DNA from: Sphingosinicella sp041916975
Lineage (GTDB): Bacteria; Pseudomonadota; Alphaproteobacteria; Sphingomonadales; Sphingomonadaceae
Length of the DNA: 64,000 nucleotides
Reading direction: 5' to 3'
Assembly (NCBI RefSeq): GCF_041916975.1
Contig: NZ_JAYRYK010000001.1
Location: forward strand, 2,294,001 to 2,358,000
Both the position numbers and the translations under genes were made by a program. The notes below the pieces were generated by a model. The model did not search any database, was not told the origin of the DNA, and saw only the letters and a list, made by a program, of their open reading frames with translations. Positions 50,535 through 59,429 of this stretch are shown here, in pieces (positions within the stretch are counted from its first letter, which is position 1; every line of letters starts with the position of its first letter).

Positions 50535-51732
50535 GGGCATCAGGGACAAGGTCGCCATCATCGGCATGGGATGTTCGCGATTTGGCGAACGATGGGACTG
50601 CAGCGCCGAAGACCTTATGGCCGAATCATTCCGCGAAGCCATCGCCGATGCCGGCATCGACCGCGACCAGATCGACGCGGCCTGGTTCGGCTTGTCGATG
50701 GACGAGCAGAACCTGGGCAAGTCGGCGCTGTCGCTGTCGCAGACATTGCGCCTGCCGAACATCGCCGCGACGCGCGTGGAAAATCTCTGCGCGACGGGAT
50801 CGGAAGCGCTGCGCGGCGCCGTCTATGCGGTCGCGGCCGGCGCGGCCGACATCGCGCTCGCGCTCGGCGTCGAAAAGTTGAAGGACACCGGCTATGGCGG
50901 CCTTCCCGAACGCAGCAGGGGCACGTTCAACGACCTCTGGCAGCCGGGCGTGACCGCGCCGGGTTCGTTCGCCCAGTTCGCGAGCGCCTATATGTCGCGC
51001 CACGGGCTGACGTTCGACACACTGAAGGAAGCGATGGCGCACGTTTCGTGGAAAAGCCACGAGAACGGCGCCAGGAACCCCAAGGCGCATCTGCGGCGGC
51101 GGCTTTCGAAGGACGCGATCATGAGCGCGCCGATGATCGCCTACCCGCTCGGCCTGTTCGACTGCTGCGGCGTCAGCGACGGGTCGGCCTGTGCGATCGT
51201 GGCCAGCCCGGAAATGGCGAAGCGGCTGGGCCGGACGGGCGATCTCGTCAGCGTCAAGTCCATGCAATTGTCGCTGAGCAATGGTTCGGAAATGTCGCAC
51301 AATGGCTGGGACGGCAGCTACGCGCACACGACGCGGATCGCCGCCGCCAAAGCCTATCGCGAGGCCGGCATCACCGATCCCGTGCGCGAACTCGACATGG
51401 TGGAGGTGCATGACTGTTTCTCGATCACCGAGCTGGTGACGATGGAGGACCTCGGCCTGTCCAAACCCGGCGAAGGTTATCGCGACGTCCTCGCAGGCAA
51501 GTTCGATGCGAACGGCGAGGTCGCGAGCAACATCGACGGCGGCCTCAAATGCTTCGGCCACCCCATCGGCGCCTCGGGACTGCGCATGGTCTACGAGAGC
51601 TACAACCAGCTGCTCGGCCGCGCCGGCGATCGCCAGCTTTCGCGGCCGCGCCGGGCGCTGACCCATAATCTCGGCGGTTTCCCGAACAATAATGTGTGCA
51701 GCATCTCCATCCTTGGATTGCTGGACAGCTGA
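50527..51732 (+). CDS. Thiolase (SCP2-type)
   Basis: Thiolase of 401 residues with Cys88 in RVENLCATGSEALR, the His of MVEVHDCFSITE and the His of GLKCFGHPIGASG all present. The ATG at 50527 was chosen because GAAGGAA precedes it; the upstream start at 50506 lies well inside the previous gene. In this family the DUF35 partner is normally a separate protein; here it is fused to the condensing-enzyme-like protein encoded just upstream. Expected to perform the last cleavage of a beta-oxidation cycle. Confidence 0.9.
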   Translation: MAEGIRDKVAIIGMGCSRFGERWDCSAEDLMAESFREAIADAGIDRDQIDAAWFGLSMDEQNLGKSALSLSQTLRLPNIAATRVENLCATGSEALRGAVYAVAAGAADIALALGVEKLKDTGYGGLPERSRGTFNDLWQPGVTAPGSFAQFASAYMSRHGLTFDTLKEAMAHVSWKSHENGARNPKAHLRRRLSKDAIMSAPMIAYPLGLFDCCGVSDGSACAIVASPEMAKRLGRTGDLVSVKSMQLSLSNGSEMSHNGWDGSYAHTTRIAAAKAYREAGITDPVRELDMVEVHDCFSITELVTMEDLGLSKPGEGYRDVLAGKFDANGEVASNIDGGLKCFGHPIGASGLRMVYESYNQLLGRAGDRQLSRPRRALTHNLGGFPNNNVCSISILGLLDS

Positions 51733-51761
51733 TCTCGAATCGCATTCACGAAGGAGCGCGC

Positions 51762-52535
51762 GTGCACAATCCGGCATCGCTTGAGAATAAGGTCATCATC
51801 GTCACCGGCGCGGCGCAAGGCATCGGCAAGGCGCTCGCCGACCATGCGCTGTCGATGGGCGCGCGTGTCGCCGCTGTCGACATCAACGCGGCGGCGCTCG
51901 ACGAGAGTTTCGGCGCGCAGGATGCGAAACGGGTGCAATGCTTCGCGGGCGATATCACCGCCGAGGATTTCATCGCCGGCGTCGTCGCGGAAACCGCCGC
52001 GACCTTCGGCGATGTGAACGGCCTGCTCAACAACGCTGGCATCGTCAGGGCGGCGATGATCACGGACATGCGGCGCGATCAGTGGCAGGCGGTTATCGAC
52101 GTGAACCTGACCGGCGCCTTCCTCTGCCTGCAGGCCGTCGGGCGCTTCCTTGTCGACAAGGCGAAGAGGGGCGATCCGAATCTGGGTTCGATCGTCAACG
52201 TGTCCTCCGATGCGGGACGTCGCGGCACGTTCGGGCAGATCAACTACGGCGCGGCGAAATCGGGCATGCTGGGGCTGACGATGAGCGCGGCGCGCGAATG
52301 GGGCCGCTATAACATCAACGTCAACAGCGTCTGCTATGGCCTCGTCGAAACCGCAATGACCGAGACCATCCGGCAGGACAAGTTTCGCGACCGCTATCTC
52401 GAAGCGATCCCGCTCGGCCGCTTTTCCACACCCGAGGACGTCGCACCGGCGACCTGCTTCTTCCTGTCCGACGCCGCCGCGTACATCACAGGGCAGCATA
52501 TCGGCATCGACGGCGGGTTTCACATCACTGCGTAG
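51762..52535 (+). CDS. Short-chain dehydrogenase/reductase
   Basis: SDR of 257 residues: cofactor motif TGAAQGIG, Asp after the second strand (AVDINAA), NNAG, Ser in NVSSDAG and the YGAAK active site, with a C-terminal GQHIGIDGGF. It starts with GTG at 51762 with AAGGAG upstream, 29 bp after the thiolase. It likely serves as the 3-hydroxyacyl-CoA or ring-hydroxyl dehydrogenase of the same pathway. Confidence 0.87.
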   Translation: MHNPASLENKVIIVTGAAQGIGKALADHALSMGARVAAVDINAAALDESFGAQDAKRVQCFAGDITAEDFIAGVVAETAATFGDVNGLLNNAGIVRAAMITDMRRDQWQAVIDVNLTGAFLCLQAVGRFLVDKAKRGDPNLGSIVNVSSDAGRRGTFGQINYGAAKSGMLGLTMSAAREWGRYNINVNSVCYGLVETAMTETIRQDKFRDRYLEAIPLGRFSTPEDVAPATCFFLSDAAAYITGQHIGIDGGFHITA

Positions 52536-52550
52536 GAGGATTGTGCGCGC

Positions 52551-53030
52551 TCAATCCGGCTGAAGCCACTGCTTCCCGTGCCGCGCCCACGGATTGTCGC
52601 CCGCTGACGCCGGCAGAGCATACAGCGCCTCGCACGTCGTCGCGAGCCGGCCCTCCACCGACAGGGTGATGTTGACCGCCGCCGAGGCACCGCACGGCCC
52701 TTCGGCAAGCACCTGTTCGACGCTGCCGCCGAGCAGCACGCGATCGCACGCGAAGATGGACGACTTCATCCGGAACTGCATCCGGGCGATTCGCCCCAGC
52801 GGGCCGGACCAATCGCCGAGATAGCGCTCGATGAGCGCGGCCTGAAACTGGGTGTTGGCGAAGATGTCGCGCTGCCCCGCCACATCGACGACATAGGTGC
52901 GGTCGTGATGGAGCGGCGAGTAATCGCGGCTTGCGAGCGCTCCGGCGATCAGCCGGGTCGCGGTCACTTCGTAGGTCAACGCCGGAAGCGCCGCACCCAC
53001 CGCGACGTCCGCGATCAGCAGCTGCGTCAC
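52551..53030 (-). CDS. MaoC-like hydratase subunit
   Basis: Hotdog-fold protein of 159 residues with the catalytic hydratase-2 motif ASRDYSPLHHDRTY (Asp and His separated by four residues). Its start overlaps the stop of a second hotdog gene (ATGA). Split MaoC pairs of this kind form heteromeric enoyl-CoA hydratases in steroid degradation (ChsH1/ChsH2). Last gene of the leftward operon that begins with the P450. Confidence 0.83.
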   Translation of the reverse strand: MTQLLIADVAVGAALPALTYEVTATRLIAGALASRDYSPLHHDRTYVVDVAGQRDIFANTQFQAALIERYLGDWSGPLGRIARMQFRMKSSIFACDRVLLGGSVEQVLAEGPCGASAAVNITLSVEGRLATTCEALYALPASAGDNPWARHGKQWLQPD

Positions 53031-53560
53031 GGCGCGTCCTTTCGAAATCCGAAAAATTCGTAGCGCTCGACCCCGACCAGATCGCCGGCCTCATCGAGAT
53101 ACTGCATCTCGACCGTCCAGAAGCGACCCCGTCCCAGCTTCGTGTCCTTGATGTCGCCGATGTCCCGAACGACCTGCTGCGTCCGCAGCCGGTCGCCGAT
53201 CTTCACCGGCGCGTAGAAAATGAGGCTGTTCGACACCGCGACCGAGGCCGGATACCCAAGCAGGTCCTTGAGATCGAAATGCGCCTGCAGCGCCCGTAGC
53301 GGCTCGCTCTGGCCAGGCTCCCAAAGCTCGGGCCGGCCCCAGGCGGCCAGCATCGTCGCCGGCGTGTAAGGCGCGCCCAGCACGGCTGAGGCCTCCGCCT
53401 CGTTCCAGTGCACGGGGCCGGCGTTTTCCACCGCCGCGCACATGGCGCGCACCGACAGCGCATTGGCCGTGATACCGAGATCCGACACATATTGCGGCTT
53501 GCCGATCAGCCGGACGACAGCCTCGTCCAGCGCATCGGCGGGGCCGGCTTCCCGGTTCAT
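53027..53560 (-). CDS. FAS1-like dehydratase / MaoC N-terminal-domain protein
   Basis: Hotdog-fold protein of 177 residues without the Asp/His catalytic motif. Segments DLGITANALSVRAMCAAVEN and SNSLIFYAPVKIGDRLRTQQ fit the FAS1-like dehydratase family, the usual non-catalytic half of a split hydratase. It overlaps the MaoC-like gene by 4 bp and follows an acyl-CoA dehydrogenase gene after 15 bp. Confidence 0.8.
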   Translation of the reverse strand: MNREAGPADALDEAVVRLIGKPQYVSDLGITANALSVRAMCAAVENAGPVHWNEAEASAVLGAPYTPATMLAAWGRPELWEPGQSEPLRALQAHFDLKDLLGYPASVAVSNSLIFYAPVKIGDRLRTQQVVRDIGDIKDTKLGRGRFWTVEMQYLDEAGDLVGVERYEFFGFRKDAP

Positions 53561-53575
53561 CTCACCGGCCGCCGA

Positions 53576-54670
53576 TCATGCGAAGACATGATCGGATATC
53601 CGCGCTCTGAGCTCCGCCGGTGTCCCGTACATCAGTTCGTGAAATTTCGACCGGCGGTAAAAGAGTTGCGGCTCGGCCTCGGTCGAATAGCCGATACCGC
53701 CATGGACCTGAACGCTCACCGTCGCCAGCCGGCGGAACAGCGATGTCGCCTTCAGCTTCGCCATCTGCGCGAGGTGGCGATGCGGCATGCCGCCGTCCTT
53801 CGCCCACGCCGCCTGATAGACCAGATAGCGCGCACCCTCCAGTTCCGTGGCGCACTCCGCCAGCGGATGCGACACCGCCTGGAAATTTGCGATCGGCCGG
53901 CCGAATTGCTGGCGCTGGTTGGCATAATCCGCCGTCAGCGCGAGCAGCCGTTCCGCCGCACCCACCGCCTCCGCGGCGACCGCGACCAGAACATCGCCGA
54001 AGATGGCCGCGTCCGATCCGGGCATCTCCCCATCGGCGAAGCTGCGCGCCGGATCGATTTCGACATCATCGAAACGGACGGCGAACAGCGCCTGCGAGGC
54101 GTAGTTGGGCTGCGCCTCGATGGAAACGCCGCTGGCGTCCGCCGGTATCAGCGTCCAGCACCCGCCGCCCTCGCCGCGCGCGTGGACAAGGAACAGGTCG
54201 GCGACGCTGGCGAACGGAACGAGCAGCCTTTCCCCCGACAACACTGCGCGCGCAGAATCGATCGTAGCCAGCGCTGCGTCGGCTTCATTCCCGTCCCACG
54301 CGGGAATCACGATCCGCGCGCCGGCCGCTATGGCGGGCAGATATTCATCCTGCACATCGGCCGGCGCCAGCGACGCCAGGATGCTGGCCGAAAGGATGCA
54401 ACTGGAGAGGAAAGGCGACGATGCGAGCGCGCGGCCGAACTCCTCACTGACAAGCGCGAGATCGAGCGTGCTCATCGCGGCGCCGCCATGGGCTTCGGCG
54501 ATGCGAAGCCCGCACAGCCCCGCCGCGCCAAGCTCCGTCCAGAACGGGCGGTTCAATTTGTCGTCTTCGGCTTCGAGCGCGCGGATCTTCCCGGCGTCGA
54601 AGGTCGCTTCGCAAATCCGCCGAACCGTATCGCGCAGCAACTGCTGCCCTTCGTTCAGATCGAGATCCAT
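53576..54670 (-). CDS. Acyl-CoA dehydrogenase-family subunit
   Basis: Protein of 364 residues in the FadE28/ChsE-like group: LNEGQQLLRDTVRRICEATF at the start, GGAAMSTLDLALVSEEFGRA, ANQRQQFGRPIANFQAVSH and VQVHGGIGYSTEAEPQLFYRR. The middle domain lacks a SEPGxGSD motif, so FAD is likely bound mainly through the partner. The start at 54670 was chosen because it lies 2 bp after the partner's stop; longer frames are shadows. Confidence 0.85.
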   Translation of the reverse strand: MDLDLNEGQQLLRDTVRRICEATFDAGKIRALEAEDDKLNRPFWTELGAAGLCGLRIAEAHGGAAMSTLDLALVSEEFGRALASSPFLSSCILSASILASLAPADVQDEYLPAIAAGARIVIPAWDGNEADAALATIDSARAVLSGERLLVPFASVADLFLVHARGEGGGCWTLIPADASGVSIEAQPNYASQALFAVRFDDVEIDPARSFADGEMPGSDAAIFGDVLVAVAAEAVGAAERLLALTADYANQRQQFGRPIANFQAVSHPLAECATELEGARYLVYQAAWAKDGGMPHRHLAQMAKLKATSLFRRLATVSVQVHGGIGYSTEAEPQLFYRRSKFHELMYGTPAELRARISDHVFA

Positions 54671-54672
54671 CG

Positions 54673-55863
54673 CTACGCTCCGACCATCAGTCCCAGCCCG
54701 CGTCGGGCCACGATATTTTTCTGAACTTCGGACGAGCCGCCGCCGATCGTATCGACGACCGTGGCCCGGTCCGACATTTCCCACTTGCCGCCGAACGGCG
54801 CGTGCGGGGCCCCGGCCTTCAGCAGCCCCAGCGGCCCGAGACAATCGATCGCATAATTGGCGATCCGCCGGCCGAGCTGCGTGCTGTAATATTTGTACAT
54901 CGCCGCCTCGACGGTGGGCACTTCGCCCTTGATCGCTCGGGCGATCACGCGCCGTTGCAGCATCTTCGCGGTTTCGACATCGCACGCGAAATCCGCCACC
55001 TGCGACCGGACGACGGGGTCGTTCGACAGCGGAACACCGTCCCTGCGGGTCAGCTTCAGCAGTTCCACCAGCGACTGGAATCGCAGCAGCAAAGGCCCGA
55101 CCGTGTAGAGCGCAAAGCGTTCATAATCGAGCGCCTCACACACGTACTGCCAACCGGCATTCTCTTCGCCGACCAGATAATCCTGCGGCACATCGACATC
55201 GTCGAAGAACACCTGGTTCGTCCGGTGGTCCCCCATCGTCTTGATTTCGGTGATCGTCAGCCCCGGATGATCCATCGGGACCAGAAATACACTGATCCCC
55301 TTGTGCTTGGGCACGTCCGTATCGGTGCGCGCCGCCACCCAGTACCAGTCCGCGAAATGCGCGGACGTGGTCCACATCTTCTGGCCGTTCAAAACCCATT
55401 TGTCGCCGCGCCGTTCGGCACGCAGCTTCAGCGAGGCGAGATCCGACCCGGCGCCGGGTTCCGAATAGCCGAGCGCGAATTCGATATCCGCGGCAAGGAT
55501 CTGCGGCAGGAATTCCTGTTTCAGCCGGTCCGATCCGTGCGCGATGATCGTCTTGCCGATACAGCCGACACCCTTGCCGATGATCGGCGCGCCCTGGCTC
55601 GAAAGCTCCTCGTTGAGCAGGTAATCATAGACGCCGGGCATTTCCCGTCCGCCATATTCGCGCGCCCAGGACATGCCGATATAGCCGGCTTCGGCCAGCC
55701 GTTTCATGAACTGGCGACGCTCAGGCGAATCGACGAGCCAGGAATCGGTTTCCCGCCACGGCGCGAACACGATGTTCGCGTCGGGCCGCTGCTTCTCACC
55801 TTCCAGATAGGCCTGGAACCGTTCGAGGAACGCCAGCTCTTCTTCGGCAAATGAAAAATTCAC
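54673..55863 (-). CDS. Acyl-CoA dehydrogenase, partner subunit
   Basis: Flavoprotein of 396 residues with GYSEPGAGSDLASLKLRA, GQKMWTTSAHFADWYWVAAR, and a C-terminal GGGSSEVQKNIVARRGLGL. The MCAD-type Glu position reads GGGS. It is the full-length partner of the 53576-54670 subunit. Heterotetramers of this kind handle bulky cyclic acyl-CoAs in steroid catabolism. The start overlaps the VOC gene stop. Confidence 0.88.
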   Translation of the reverse strand: MNFSFAEEELAFLERFQAYLEGEKQRPDANIVFAPWRETDSWLVDSPERRQFMKRLAEAGYIGMSWAREYGGREMPGVYDYLLNEELSSQGAPIIGKGVGCIGKTIIAHGSDRLKQEFLPQILAADIEFALGYSEPGAGSDLASLKLRAERRGDKWVLNGQKMWTTSAHFADWYWVAARTDTDVPKHKGISVFLVPMDHPGLTITEIKTMGDHRTNQVFFDDVDVPQDYLVGEENAGWQYVCEALDYERFALYTVGPLLLRFQSLVELLKLTRRDGVPLSNDPVVRSQVADFACDVETAKMLQRRVIARAIKGEVPTVEAAMYKYYSTQLGRRIANYAIDCLGPLGLLKAGAPHAPFGGKWEMSDRATVVDTIGGGSSEVQKNIVARRGLGLMVGA

Positions 55864-56270
55864 GCTGCGTCCTGCTCCATCAGTTCAACGGTGTTGCCGT
55901 CGGCATCCTCGACGAGCGCGACGCGCACGCCGGGACGCAGCGTCCGGATCGGAACGCTGACGGTGTAGCCCGCGCCCGCGACGCGATGCACGGTCTCCGA
56001 AAGGTTGGAGATTTTGAGCGCGATGTAGCCGATGCCGATCCGGTCCGAAAACACGTCGCCTCTTGCGGCCGGTGCGGGCGTCTTGTCGGGCACGAGGACG
56101 CGCAGGATGCTGTTGCCGATCTGGATGCGCGTGACCTGGCCGACGTTCGGAATCTGCACGCTGCCGGCGAGCGGAAAGCCCAAGAGTTCGTTATAGAACC
56201 GCATTGGGCCATCGATCGCTGCCGAGACGATGCCAACGTCAATCTGCTCGCAGGCGAGTTTGGCGGTCAT
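55860..56270 (-). CDS. VOC-family (glyoxalase-like) protein
   Basis: Protein of 136 residues with a single VOC module pair (GIVSAAIDGPMRFYNELLGF, ALVEDADGNTVELME). A C-terminal Glu in the metal-ligand position is present. It lies 9 bp after the dioxygenase gene and overlaps the acyl-CoA dehydrogenase gene, so it is part of the P450-dioxygenase operon. A racemase/epimerase-like or binding role is possible. Confidence 0.78.
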   Translation of the reverse strand: MTAKLACEQIDVGIVSAAIDGPMRFYNELLGFPLAGSVQIPNVGQVTRIQIGNSILRVLVPDKTPAPAARGDVFSDRIGIGYIALKISNLSETVHRVAGAGYTVSVPIRTLRPGVRVALVEDADGNTVELMEQDAA

Positions 56271-56279
56271 GATATTCTC

Positions 56280-57251
56280 CTATCCACGGGGCGCGGACGC
56301 GAGGTTCTTCTCGATCGTTGCGGGGTCGAGGCCGCGATGCCCCCAGATGTCGCCTTCGACGAACTGGTTGGGTGTCCAGCTGTCGTCGATCATCCGCCCG
56401 CCGAAGCCGATCTCGACCTCGAAACCAAAGGGCGAGCGCATGTAGAAGGACAGCATATCGTCGTTGACGTGCCGCCCGAGTGTCGAAGTGATCTCGATTC
56501 CCGCGTCAGTCACCCGCTCGAGACATTGAAGAACCATATCGATCTCGGTCACCTCGATCATCAGATGGTGAACCCCGCGCACATCGCCGACCTTCAGCAG
56601 TCCGATCGAATGATGGCGCGCGTTGCAGCCGTAGAAATTGGCTGAATTGCCGCTGCCGAAGTGGATATAGTCGACGAGGTTGAAGCCCAGAATGCGCGTG
56701 TAAAATTCCTGCGCGGATTCAAGATTGCGGGACGCCAGCAGATTGACGTGACCAATGCCGAGCGGACCGGCGAGGAATTCCATGCCGAGCGGCGACGCGA
56801 ACTTCCTGTCAACGGTCGGGCCGTGAAAGAGCTCGATCGCATTGCCGCAGGGATCGGCGGTGTGGGCAATCGCGGTGACGGCGCGCTGCCGTGCCTGCGC
56901 GGCGGTTCCCATTTCGGCGTCGAAGCCCGCAGACCGGAGCTTTTCGACATGGGCCTCCAGGTCAGCCTGATCTTCCACCTCGAATCCGAGATATTTGATC
57001 CCCCGGTTGTTTTCGTCGGGATGGACCGCGATGCGCCACTGCCACTCGTCCATCTTCAGATAGACGCTGCCATCGTCGGCGATTCCGCTGCCGCCGCTTT
57101 TCGGGCCTGCCCCCGGGATCGCAGGTATGCCCCAATCCTCGCCCGCGTAGGCGCGCGCCGGCATCAGGCCGATGATTTTGGTGGCATAGTCGAGCCAGGC
57201 CATCGGGTCCGGTGCGCCAAAGCCCACATATCCCAGGCTGCGAATGGACAT
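56280..57251 (-). CDS. Extradiol dioxygenase, two-domain type I (second copy)
   Basis: Ring-cleavage enzyme of 323 residues with two VOC modules. Metal ligands: His168 (GIGHVNL), His229 (GVHHLMIEV) and Glu280 (FEVEIG); Tyr270 (LSFYMRSPFG) and the HHS motif near 213 complete the site. It is clearly diverged from the dioxygenase at 40400. It follows the P450 gene by 32 bp, so the P450 probably makes the catechol it cleaves. The ATG at 57251 gives the family N-terminus; the longer frame is a shadow of the P450 gene. Confidence 0.88.
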   Translation of the reverse strand: MSIRSLGYVGFGAPDPMAWLDYATKIIGLMPARAYAGEDWGIPAIPGAGPKSGGSGIADDGSVYLKMDEWQWRIAVHPDENNRGIKYLGFEVEDQADLEAHVEKLRSAGFDAEMGTAAQARQRAVTAIAHTADPCGNAIELFHGPTVDRKFASPLGMEFLAGPLGIGHVNLLASRNLESAQEFYTRILGFNLVDYIHFGSGNSANFYGCNARHHSIGLLKVGDVRGVHHLMIEVTEIDMVLQCLERVTDAGIEITSTLGRHVNDDMLSFYMRSPFGFEVEIGFGGRMIDDSWTPNQFVEGDIWGHRGLDPATIEKNLASAPRG

Positions 57252-57283
57252 GAGATTACTCCTGAACGGGTGCGGTTGTTGGC

Positions 57284-58465
57284 CTAGCGGCCAAGCTGCA
57301 CGGGCACATGATCGAATCCGGACAGAAACTCGCCATAGAACCGGGTGCAGCGAGGTGTATCGACGGTGTAACGTCCTGAAACCTTGAAGAACTCTTCGAG
57401 CGCGATCGTCCCAGCCATGGTCGCGAGGTGCATCCCGAGACATTTATGACCGCCGATGCCGTAGGTCAGGTCACGCTTGTAGGAACGGAAAATGTCGAAT
57501 TCGCTGGCCCGCTCGAATTCCGCTTCGTCGCGATTGCCCGATGCATAAACCATCAGCAGATTTTGGCCCGCCTTGATCTGCCGGCCCCTTACCGAAAAGT
57601 CCTTCGTCGCGCGCCTGCACAGTATATTGGTCGGCTGGTCATAGCGCGCGGCCTCGAAATAGGCGCGCGGTGCCAGTGCGACATCGTCGATCACCGCCTG
57701 CTGCTGCGCCGGGTGCTGCGCGAGATAATAGACCGCGCCGGCACAGACGTTGGGAGTGGTCCCCGATCCGACGGTGAGAAAAATGATCAGGATGTTCACG
57801 ATGTCCTGATCTTCAAGGCGGTGGCCATCGACCTCGGCTTCCAGATATTTCCGGATATGTCCGCCCGCCAAATCCGGCTGATCGCGGATTTTGCGGACAT
57901 ACGCATGTAGCTGCTGGAACAGCTCGGCACCGGCAGCCTGGTTGCGCGCCGAGGACGTGCCGATCTGCCCCGTCTCACGGTGCATGGTTTCATCGATCAG
58001 CTTTCGCCACGCGATCGAGTCTCCGGGAGGGAGGCCCAGATTATAACCAGCGTTGATCGCGAACAGGCGATTCACGTAGTCGGTGTAGAAGTCAAATGCG
58101 CCGTTTTCGGCCAGCGGCTTCAGCAATTCCCGCGCCAGCGCCGTAATACGCTCGCTGTCCTGCTCGACATTCGACTTCGTATAATCGGCATGGACAATAC
58201 GCCGCCATTTGCGATGTTCCTGAAGGTCCATGCTGGGAAAGGCATGCGGGACCGGCTCACCAAGAAGAACGTTTGTCAGCGGCTGCCCTGCCGTAAAGGT
58301 AATGTCCGCCTCGTGCTCGACACTGACCTTCCAGATGTCATCGAAATGAACAAGCGCCCATGCGTTATACTTTTCGATGAAGTATGCCCCGTCGCTTTTC
58401 CTCAGCTGATCATAAAGAGCATGCGGATCGCGCATCGCCGCATCGGAGAAAGGGTCATATTCCAT
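57284..58465 (-). CDS. Cytochrome P450, soluble class
   Basis: Soluble bacterial P450 of 393 residues. The heme-binding loop YGIGGHKCLGMHLA puts the thiolate at Cys342, and the ExxR pair is Glu271/Arg274. The I-helix reads TVGSGTTPN, so the acidic residue of the usual (A/G)GxDT motif is Gly235, with Thr236 kept. First gene of a seven-gene leftward operon whose second gene is an extradiol dioxygenase, which suggests ring hydroxylation of a phenol to a catechol. A fitting 2Fe-2S ferredoxin is encoded at 60567; a reductase is not in the window. Confidence 0.92.
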   Translation of the reverse strand: MEYDPFSDAAMRDPHALYDQLRKSDGAYFIEKYNAWALVHFDDIWKVSVEHEADITFTAGQPLTNVLLGEPVPHAFPSMDLQEHRKWRRIVHADYTKSNVEQDSERITALARELLKPLAENGAFDFYTDYVNRLFAINAGYNLGLPPGDSIAWRKLIDETMHRETGQIGTSSARNQAAGAELFQQLHAYVRKIRDQPDLAGGHIRKYLEAEVDGHRLEDQDIVNILIIFLTVGSGTTPNVCAGAVYYLAQHPAQQQAVIDDVALAPRAYFEAARYDQPTNILCRRATKDFSVRGRQIKAGQNLLMVYASGNRDEAEFERASEFDIFRSYKRDLTYGIGGHKCLGMHLATMAGTIALEEFFKVSGRYTVDTPRCTRFYGEFLSGFDHVPVQLGR

Positions 58466-58549
58466 TCGCGATCACCCCGGATGAGCCTGTTTCAGCGCTC
58501 TTCACGCCTTCGATCGTGGCGGAGCCTATTCGGCGGGGCGGCTCATAAT

Positions 58550-58596
58550 AAACTCGTGTTCCCCAGCGCCGGGAAAGCGAGTTTAACCTTAGCCGC
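58550..58596. promoter_or_regulatory. Shared regulon motif, copy B, as an inverted pair
   Basis: AAACTCG (58550-58556) and CGAGTTT (58578-58584) form an inverted pair 21 bp apart in the divergent gap between the P450 operon (start 58465) and the hydratase (start 58647). The right arm continues AACCTTAGC, matching copy A. Best-formed copy of the cluster motif. Confidence 0.62.
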
Positions 58597-58646
58597 CCGA
58601 ATACCAGAGTCCGTGCCCGGAAACCGAGTGACGGACAAAGGCGGCA

Positions 58647-59417
58647 ATGGTCGAAACGGAACCCACGGGCATCGAGGTGACTGTCGCCGACCGGATCATG
58701 ACGATCCGGCTGAACCGGGAAGCCAAGCGGAACGCGATCACCTACTATATGTACCGGGAATTGGTCGATCTTCTGCATGTGGCCGAACGCAGCGAAGAGA
58801 TCAGCTGCGTCCTCTTCGCATCGACCGGCACGATTTTCACGGCCGGCCACGACGTCAGCGGTTTCGCGCAGGGGCTGGAGATAGCCTACGACGAAAAGCC
58901 GTCCTTTCTGTTCATGAAGGCGCTCGTCGATTTTCCCAAGCCCGTCGCCGCGGCGCTGAATGGTAATGCCGTCGGTATCGGCGCGACCATGCTGTTCCAC
59001 TGCGACCTGGTGTACGGGGTGCCCGAGGCGCGGATCGTCTTTCCGTTCGCCGACATGGGGCTGATCCCCGAATTTGCCTCAAGTCTGCTGCTGCCGCGGC
59101 TGGCCGGGCACCGCAGAGCGATGGCGATCCTGCTTCACGAGCGTGGCTGCGACATGAACACGGCGGTGGACCTCGGCCTTGTCAACGAGGCGGTGCCGCG
59201 GAGCGGATTGGAGCCTCGCGCGCTTCAGGTCCTGCGCGGAATCGCGGCACTCTCGCCGGACGCCGTTGTCATGACCAAGAAGCTGCTGAAGGCCGAGGAA
59301 CGAACGGCGATCCATGCCGCGATCCGGCACGAGGCCGAGAGTTTTCACCACCTGTTGCAATCGCCCTTCGTCCGCAACCGGTTGGCGGCCATCAAAGAAC
59401 GCATATCGCGTGATTAG
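58647..59417 (+). CDS. Enoyl-CoA hydratase/isomerase-family protein
   Basis: Crotonase-family protein of 256 residues with FTAGHDVSGF and NGNAVGIGATMLFHCD oxyanion segments. By eye, the two catalytic Glu positions read Thr (GATM) and Asp (FADM), so it is more likely an isomerase than a hydratase. Single gene, divergent from the P450 operon and convergent with the TetR gene 12 bp away. Confidence 0.85.
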   Translation: MVETEPTGIEVTVADRIMTIRLNREAKRNAITYYMYRELVDLLHVAERSEEISCVLFASTGTIFTAGHDVSGFAQGLEIAYDEKPSFLFMKALVDFPKPVAAALNGNAVGIGATMLFHCDLVYGVPEARIVFPFADMGLIPEFASSLLLPRLAGHRRAMAILLHERGCDMNTAVDLGLVNEAVPRSGLEPRALQVLRGIAALSPDAVVMTKKLLKAEERTAIHAAIRHEAESFHHLLQSPFVRNRLAAIKERISRD

Positions 59418-59429
59418 GAGCGCTCCGCC

